DNA of 64,000 nucleotides, from the NCBI GenBank assembly GCA_045106235.1, contig JBGCEJ010000001.1, positions 124,001 through 188,000 on the forward strand, in the 5' to 3' direction. Positions 59,616-64,000 of this stretch are shown one piece after another (positions within the stretch are counted from its first letter, which is position 1; each line of letters starts with the position of its first letter). Origin of the DNA: UBA4427 sp045106235. GTDB lineage: Bacteria > Myxococcota_A > UBA9160 > UBA4427. Both the position numbers and the translations under genes were made by a program. Under the pieces are notes generated by a model that did not search any database, was not told the origin of the DNA, and was given only the letters and a program-made list of their open reading frames with translations.

Positions 59616-60989
59616 ATGGAAGTGGAAGCCGCTCTCTCCGATCTAGCGATCTGGATTCGTCAGTACCCGGGGCTGCTCGTCCTCGTGACGGGTCTCGGTC
59701 CCTTGCTGCTCGGCTTGATCATCGAGCGGATCGGTGGCGCTTCCCCCGGCCCGCGGCCCGGTCGTGAGATTGAGGAATCGCAGGAAGCGGCCGTCGAGGC
59801 ACGGGCAGAAGCCGAGGTCGCTTCGGTGCCAGCCGAGACCGCAGCGGCTGAAACGGTCCTTGCGGCGCCGGTTGTCCCCGAGCCCGTGGCGCCCGCGCCT
59901 GTGCCTGTGCCTGCTCCTGTGCCTACGCCTGTGCCTACGCCCACCGAAGTGCCGGAGCCGGTGGCGGCAGAGCCTGAACCTGTCGCCGAGGTTGTTCCCG
60001 AGCCCGAGCCCGAGCCTATTCCGGAGCCGGAGCCGGAGCCGGAGGCGGAACCCGAACCGGCGCCGAAGCCGGTGCGTCTGCGGGATCGCTTGCGCCGGAC
60101 GAGCGAGGCGCTGGTCGGTCGACTGAGCGGGGTGCTCGGGGGGCGTCAGCTCGATGCGGATCTGCTCGAAGAACTCGAGGATATTCTCTTTACCGCGGAC
60201 CTGGGCGTCTCGACTGCGGAGTCCCTGCTTGAGCGCGTTCGATCCGAAGGGCAGGGGGCGGACGGGGAAGTTGTGCGCGGCATTCTCAAGAATGCGATTG
60301 AGGAGAAGCTCCAAGGCGCACAGCGGGATGAGGACCCCTTCAAGCTGGCGGGTAAGCCGCATGTGATCCTTGTCCTCGGCGTGAACGGCGCCGGGAAGAC
60401 AACCACGATCGGGAAACTGGCTTCTCAACATCAAGCGCTGGGCAACAGCGTGCTGCTCGGCGCAGGCGATACCTTTCGCGCCGCGGCCATCGAGCAGCTC
60501 CAGACCTGGGGCGAACGTGTGGGCTGTGACGTCGTCGCCGGGGAGGCCGGGGGCGATCCCGCATCCGTGGCCTTCGACACAGTGAAGGCCGCGATCGCCC
60601 GAGAGGTCGATGTCGCGATCATCGATACGGCGGGGCGACTGCAGACGAAGAAGCCGCTGATGGATGAGCTCAGCAAGATCGTTCGGGTCATCGGTCGCGA
60701 TATCCCAGACGCGCCCCACGAGATTCTCCTGGTGCTCGATTCCAATACGGGACAGAACGCGTTGTCCCAAGCGCGACTCTTTACCGAGGTGGCTGAGGTG
60801 ACGGGCCTTGTCCTGACGAAGATGGACGGGACGGCGAAGGGCGGGGTCATCGTGGGCCTCGCGGATGAGTTCCAAATTCCTGTTCGTTTCGTGGGTGTCG
60901 GCGAGGGCATCGAGGATCTCAGGCAATTCGATGCCGCGGAGTTTGCGGCGGCGCTTTTTGATGAGGGCGCAGAGGACGGGGCGGCCTAA
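59616..60989 (+). CDS. ftsY: Signal recognition particle receptor FtsY
   Basis: 457 aa from the ATG at 59616 (GAGGA upstream). An N-terminal hydrophobic segment (about 8-38) may anchor it; then a Pro/Glu/Val/Ala-rich acidic A-domain (about 45-150) and the NG GTPase domain with VNGAGKTTTIGKLA (about 255-268), DTAGRLQTKKPLMDEL, LTKMDGTAKGG and the closing FVGVGEGIEDLRQFD. FtsY docks SRP-ribosome complexes for co-translational membrane insertion. Follows smc by 81 bases, a common pairing in many bacteria. Confidence 0.96.
   Translation: MEVEAALSDLAIWIRQYPGLLVLVTGLGPLLLGLIIERIGGASPGPRPGREIEESQEAAVEARAEAEVASVPAETAAAETVLAAPVVPEPVAPAPVPVPAPVPTPVPTPTEVPEPVAAEPEPVAEVVPEPEPEPIPEPEPEPEAEPEPAPKPVRLRDRLRRTSEALVGRLSGVLGGRQLDADLLEELEDILFTADLGVSTAESLLERVRSEGQGADGEVVRGILKNAIEEKLQGAQRDEDPFKLAGKPHVILVLGVNGAGKTTTIGKLASQHQALGNSVLLGAGDTFRAAAIEQLQTWGERVGCDVVAGEAGGDPASVAFDTVKAAIAREVDVAIIDTAGRLQTKKPLMDELSKIVRVIGRDIPDAPHEILLVLDSNTGQNALSQARLFTEVAEVTGLVLTKMDGTAKGGVIVGLADEFQIPVRFVGVGEGIEDLRQFDAAEFAAALFDEGAEDGAA
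59898..60060 (+). repeat. Low-complexity Pro-Val/Pro-Glu repeat region in ftsY
   Basis: Runs of six-base units (CCTGTG/CCTACG, then GAGCCC/GAGCCG) encode alternating P-V, P-T and P-E. Such acidic linkers are common in FtsY but the nucleotide periodicity here is strong. Confidence 0.7.
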
Positions 60990-61097
60990 GATTCGGACTC
61001 ATGTCTGGACTCGGGCTCGGCCGATTCGCCGTCGCGAGTTTTTCGCCGCTGACCCGCGCTGCGCGCAGGGGCGGCCTATGCGTCGAAGGAGCGATCA

Positions 61098-62597
61098 ATG
61101 GCGGATTTTGTACTCGCGCTCGATCAGGGCACAACGAGCTCACGCGCGCTCTTAATTGACCAAGCCGGGGCGATTCAGGGGCTCGGTCAGCATGAGTTCA
61201 ATCAGTCTTTCCCGAAGCCAGGCTGGGTCGAGCATGATCCACTCGAGATCTGGGATACCCAACTGCGGGCCGCACGCGAGGCGATCGAGCGGGGCGGTGC
61301 GAACGCCTCGCAGGTTGCCGCAATCGGCATTACGAACCAGCGCGAGACCGCCGTGGTTTGGGACCGCAAAACGGGCGAGCCGATCTACCCCGCGATCGTC
61401 TGGCAGTCGCGGCAGTCGAGTGGGGTCTGCGAGGCGATGCGTGCGGATGGCCTCGAGGGCGAGGTGCGCGCGCGGACCGGGCTGCTGATCGATGCGTATT
61501 TTTCGGGCACGAAGATTCGCTTTATTCTCGACGCGGTCGAGGGCGCGCAGGCCCGCGCCGAGCGGGGCGAACTCTGTTTCGGGACGATTGATACATGGCT
61601 GATCTACAAGCTGACGGGCGGGCGGGTGTTTGCGACCGAGCCTTCGAATGCTTCGCGAACGCTGCTTTTCAATATCCATGAGGGGGGCTGGGACGAGTTC
61701 TTGCTGTCGGCGCTGCGGATTCCGCGGGCGATGTTGCCTGAGGTGAAGGATTCGAGCGGGGTCTTCGGCGAGACGGATGCGGCTTTGCTCGGCCACCCGA
61801 TCCCCATTGCCGGTGTTGCAGGTGATCAGCAATCGGCGCTTTTCGGCCAGGGATGCCTTGAGCCGGGGACGGCGAAGAACACCTACGGGACGGGGTGTTT
61901 CCTCTTGATGAATACAGGGGAGCGCGCACCCGCGTCCGAGGCGGGGTTGATTACGACGGTGGCTTGGCGCCGCGGCGGCAAGCTCGAGTATGCGCTGGAA
62001 GGTTCCATCTTCGTTGCGGGGTCGGCGGTGCAGTGGCTGCGGGATGGGCTTGAGATTGTGCCGTCGGCGCGGGATGTCGAGGCGCTGGCAACGAGTGTTC
62101 CTGACAGCGACGGTGTGTATGTCGTTCCCGCCTTCGTGGGCCTCGGCGCTCCGTACTGGGACGAGAAGGCGCGGGGCACGATCGTGGGGATCACGCGCGG
62201 GACGAACCGCGGTCATTTGGCGCGAGCGACGCTGGAGGCCATCGCGTTCCAGACGCGGGATGTGACCGAGGCCATGGCCTCGGATTCGGGAATTGCGCCG
62301 GGGACTTTGCGGGTGGACGGCGGTGCTTGTGAAAACGATTTCTTGATGCAGTTTCAGGCGGACTTACTGGGGATTCCGGTGGAGCGCCCGGCTCTGCTTG
62401 AGGCGACGGCGATGGGGGCTGCGGTGCTGGCGGGGCTTGGGGTCGGCTTTTGGCCGGACCGTGCGGAGCTGGATGCGCGTGTCGAGCCGCCGACGCTGTT
62501 CGAGCCGCGTATGTCGGAAGATGAACGAGATGAGCGCTACCGGAAATGGCGGCGGGCCGTCGAGCGCTCGCGCGACTGGGCCGAGGGGGAAGCATGA
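61098..62597 (+). CDS. glpK: Glycerol kinase
   Basis: 499 aa, full length. AAGGAG with 6 bases spacing supports the ATG. FGGY-family motifs: ALDQGTTSSRALLID (start), ITNQRETAVVWDRKTGEP, the AGVAGDQQSALFGQGC and KNTYGTGCFLLMNTG blocks, and the C-terminal LRVDGGACENDFLMQFQADLL. Makes glycerol 3-phosphate from glycerol and ATP. Overlaps the glycerophosphodiester phosphodiesterase gene by 4 bases, forming a small glycerol/phospholipid-salvage pair; no glpF or glpD is adjacent. Confidence 0.97.
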   Translation: MADFVLALDQGTTSSRALLIDQAGAIQGLGQHEFNQSFPKPGWVEHDPLEIWDTQLRAAREAIERGGANASQVAAIGITNQRETAVVWDRKTGEPIYPAIVWQSRQSSGVCEAMRADGLEGEVRARTGLLIDAYFSGTKIRFILDAVEGAQARAERGELCFGTIDTWLIYKLTGGRVFATEPSNASRTLLFNIHEGGWDEFLLSALRIPRAMLPEVKDSSGVFGETDAALLGHPIPIAGVAGDQQSALFGQGCLEPGTAKNTYGTGCFLLMNTGERAPASEAGLITTVAWRRGGKLEYALEGSIFVAGSAVQWLRDGLEIVPSARDVEALATSVPDSDGVYVVPAFVGLGAPYWDEKARGTIVGITRGTNRGHLARATLEAIAFQTRDVTEAMASDSGIAPGTLRVDGGACENDFLMQFQADLLGIPVERPALLEATAMGAAVLAGLGVGFWPDRAELDARVEPPTLFEPRMSEDERDERYRKWRRAVERSRDWAEGEA

Positions 62598-63316
62598 GTT
62601 CGATTCGAGTCATCGCGCATCGCGGCGCCTCGGGCGATTGCCCGGAGAATACGCTGCCCGCTTTCGAGCGCGCGATCGAACAGTCGGCGGATATGATCGA
62701 GACCGATCTGCATCTCAGCCGAGACGGTGTTGTCGTGATTCATCATGACGCGGACCTTGAGCGGCTGGGGCGGGCGGGGGAGATCCGTGACCTGACCGCT
62801 GAAGAGTTGTTTGGCCTCGATGCGGCGCCGACCGCAGACGTCGAAGCGAAGATGCCGACTCTGCTTGAGCTCCTGGACGGTTTTGGGGAGCGCATGGAAT
62901 TCAACCTCGAACTGAAGGTGGGGAGCCATGCGCCCTACGAAGGGATGGAGGCCATCGTCGTCGAGGCGGTGAAGGAGCGAGGGCTCTTGCCGCGGATGCT
63001 CTTTTCGAGTTTCGACGACGGGGTTCTCGAGCGCGTGCGTGCGCTGAGCGCGGAAGCGCGGATCGCAGTTCTGGCCTCCCCTCGGGCGCCTCTCGGTCTC
63101 CTTAAACGAGCGCATCGGGTGAGGGCGGAGGCGGTGAATCCGCATATCTCGATGGTGACGAAGCGGATGGTCCGGTCTGCACATGCGGCCTCGCTTCGGG
63201 TCTTCCCGTATACGGCGAACGAGGAGAAGGAGATGCGGCGTCTGATTCAATGTGGCGTGGACGGCATAATCACTAATTATCCCGAGCACTTACGCACGAT
63301 TCTTGCGAGCTCGTGA
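62594..63316 (+). CDS. Glycerophosphodiester phosphodiesterase (GDPD family)
   Basis: 240 aa from the ATG at 62594 (ATGA overlap with glpK). Conserved start VIAHRGASGDCPENTLPAF, metal-binding IETDLHLSRDGVVVIHHD, and NLELKVG, then INxxxPEHL-like IITNYPEHLR at the end. No signal peptide, so a cytoplasmic enzyme that splits glycerophosphodiesters into an alcohol and glycerol 3-phosphate, the same product as GlpK. Length and motifs are typical of the UgpQ-like branch. Confidence 0.93.
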   Translation: MSSIRVIAHRGASGDCPENTLPAFERAIEQSADMIETDLHLSRDGVVVIHHDADLERLGRAGEIRDLTAEELFGLDAAPTADVEAKMPTLLELLDGFGERMEFNLELKVGSHAPYEGMEAIVVEAVKERGLLPRMLFSSFDDGVLERVRALSAEARIAVLASPRAPLGLLKRAHRVRAEAVNPHISMVTKRMVRSAHAASLRVFPYTANEEKEMRRLIQCGVDGIITNYPEHLRTILASS

Positions 63317-63376
63317 CAGCGGTCCGCCCGGCCGCCGAGAGGGCCTCTTGCTACAGCTTGATGCAGCCTTCCTCGG

Positions 63377-63405
63377 TTGACTTTTAGAGGGCCTTGGCAT
63401 AGCGT
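63377..63405 (+). promoter_or_regulatory. Weak sigma70-type promoter candidate upstream of gltB
   Basis: TTGACT (63377-63382) matches five of six -35 bases; a 17-base spacer leads to TAGCGT (63400-63405), a poor -10. If used it would leave a leader of about 470 bases before gltB. Confidence 0.3.
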
Positions 63406-63520
63406 GGGAAGTTCGAAAAACGTTGGACCCACGGTGACTTAGCACTCCGAGGGGCGACTCTTGAAGAACAGGCTGGACTCGTAATTCAGCACCGATCCAA
63501 TGCCCCCGCGATCCCCAAAA

Positions 63521-63550
63521 GCGAGCAAGAGCGAGCAAGGGTGAGTAGGT
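63521..63550. repeat. Degenerate 10-bp direct repeats
   Basis: GCGAGCAAGA, GCGAGCAAGG and a diverged third copy GTGAGTAGGT in tandem. Ten-base spacing is close to one helical turn, so a repeated protein-binding site is possible. Confidence 0.55.
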
Positions 63551-63618
63551 GAGCAGACGCGGTCGTAAGGTGCGTGAGCCGGTACCCCTTCGTAGTCGAC
63601 CCAAACGTCTCGAACAAA

Positions 63619-63633
63619 CCGAGCCCGGCTCGG
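63619..63633. repeat. Short perfect palindromic hairpin upstream of gltB
   Basis: CCGAGC, a 3-base centre and GCTCGG. No T-run follows. Could be an operator half-site pair or an RNA hairpin in a gltB leader. Confidence 0.4.
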
Positions 63634-63883
63634 ACACGACGCAAACAACCGATCCTGATCATGCTGGCGAAGCTGGCGGAGGAACACACGGGGAAGCCCG
63701 CTTGTTCTGAGGGGGAGGCGAGCGAGCTTCGTGCCCTCCGCGGAACGGGAAGCTTCGAGTCGAGGACCCGCGAAGTCAAAGTTGGAGTCCACCGACGCGT
63801 GATTCAATCCCCCACTTTGTGCCGGAGGTCGGTGCCAGGGGAGAGGACCCCGTCGAGACACGTCAAGAAAGCCGGATGCGCTC

Positions 63884-64000
63884 ATGATGCGATACGGACT
63901 GCCGCCGAAGCAGGGCCTCTACGACCCCTCTCTTGAGCACGATGCCTGTGGCATCGGCTTCGTTGCCAACCTGAAGAAGCCCGCGAGCCACGAGCTGATC
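63884..64000 (+). CDS. gltB: Glutamate synthase large subunit, 5' fragment
   Basis: Only 39 codons are in the window; the gene runs off the right edge. From ATG at 63884 (a second ATG follows immediately) the sequence contains GLYDPSLEHDACGIGF, the junction where the propeptide is removed to expose the catalytic Cys of the glutamine amidotransferase (class II) domain. GltB with GltD makes glutamate from glutamine and 2-oxoglutarate. Confidence 0.88.
   Translation, partial: MMRYGLPPKQGLYDPSLEHDACGIGFVANLKKPASHELI

Larger units (their letters stand above)
63317..63883. other. Intergenic region upstream of gltB
   Basis: About 567 bases without a believable gene; an open frame on the - strand (63439-63885) has no recognisable family and an odd composition. 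It contains a promoter candidate (63377-63405), degenerate 10-bp repeats (63521-63550) and a short palindrome (63619-63633). A long leader or regulatory region for gltB is the simplest reading. Confidence 0.55.

Noticed and set aside
63439..63885. A 148-codon open frame on the - strand upstream of gltB.
   Set aside because: No recognisable family, unusual composition, no ribosome-binding site; most likely chance in GC-rich DNA.
1..64000. Prophage, insertion sequence or integrated island.
   Set aside because: No transposase, integrase, terminal repeats or tRNA site was seen, and gene order is of conserved housekeeping type throughout.

Overview
The window is a densely packed, GC-rich stretch of a Gram-negative (diderm) bacterial chromosome. 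About 45 protein genes are recognisable, mostly on the + strand, and many neighbours overlap by 4-14 bases (ATGA, GTGA or TTGA junctions). Outer-membrane biogenesis genes (lptE, lnt, lol, bamA, skp, lpx, waa) lie in an order reminiscent of deltaproteobacteria in the broad sense. HEAT, zinc-ribbon and DUF4388-type proteins point the same way, so I infer Myxococcota, Desulfobacterota or an uncultured relative. The assignment rests on gene content and order, not phylogeny. I see no rRNA, tRNA, CRISPR array, prophage or insertion sequence.

Layout. (1) 1-6521: a chemosensory cluster with a zinc-ribbon/receiver protein, a HEAT protein, CheR, CheB, a coiled-coil GAF protein and a CheY-like regulator; no CheA, CheW or MCP is in view. 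(2) 6575-8624: lptE-holA, converging on rpsT, which starts at UUG and has a good intrinsic terminator. (3) 8798-16409: a membrane TPR/zinc-ribbon protein, a DUF4388 protein, phoH-ybeY-lnt and prfB with its programmed +1 frameshift. (4) 16415-29748: lipoprotein release (lolC, lolD), outer-membrane assembly (bamA, skp) and lipid A-Kdo synthesis (lpxA, lpxI, a Gfo/Idh oxidoreductase, lpxB, waaA, lpxK). lpxD and fabZ, often found in this cluster, are absent. (5) 29718-32875 (- strand): an LPS-kinase/metallophosphoesterase fusion and an LptF/LptG permease. (6) 32929-43602: heptosyltransferases, heptose kinase and glycosyltransferases for the LPS core, interrupted by a housekeeping block (yicC, remA-like, gmk, rsh). 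(7) 43599-48033 (- strand): purM, an FAD oxidoreductase and an MsbA-like exporter. (8) 48168-55315: a glycosyltransferase, an asymmetric heterodimeric ABC exporter, a sulfotransferase and an aldehyde dehydrogenase. (9) 55671-64000: smc, ftsY, glpK, a glycerophosphodiester phosphodiesterase and the start of gltB.

Taken together, the window covers much of the route to an LPS outer membrane: acylation and disaccharide formation (LpxA, LpxI, LpxB), Kdo and 4'-phosphate addition (WaaA, LpxK), core sugars (heptosyltransferases and others), flipping (MsbA-like), transport (LptF/G, LptE), lipoprotein maturation and sorting (Lnt, LolCD) and porin insertion (BamA, Skp). The most unusual features are the kinase-phosphoesterase fusion with an internal lipobox-like membrane segment, BamA with a TolB-like extension and six apparent POTRA domains, LolC with about 245 extra N-terminal membrane residues, the asymmetric ABC pair next to a sulfotransferase, and repeated in-frame 12- and 18-bp tandem repeats in linkers of envelope proteins.
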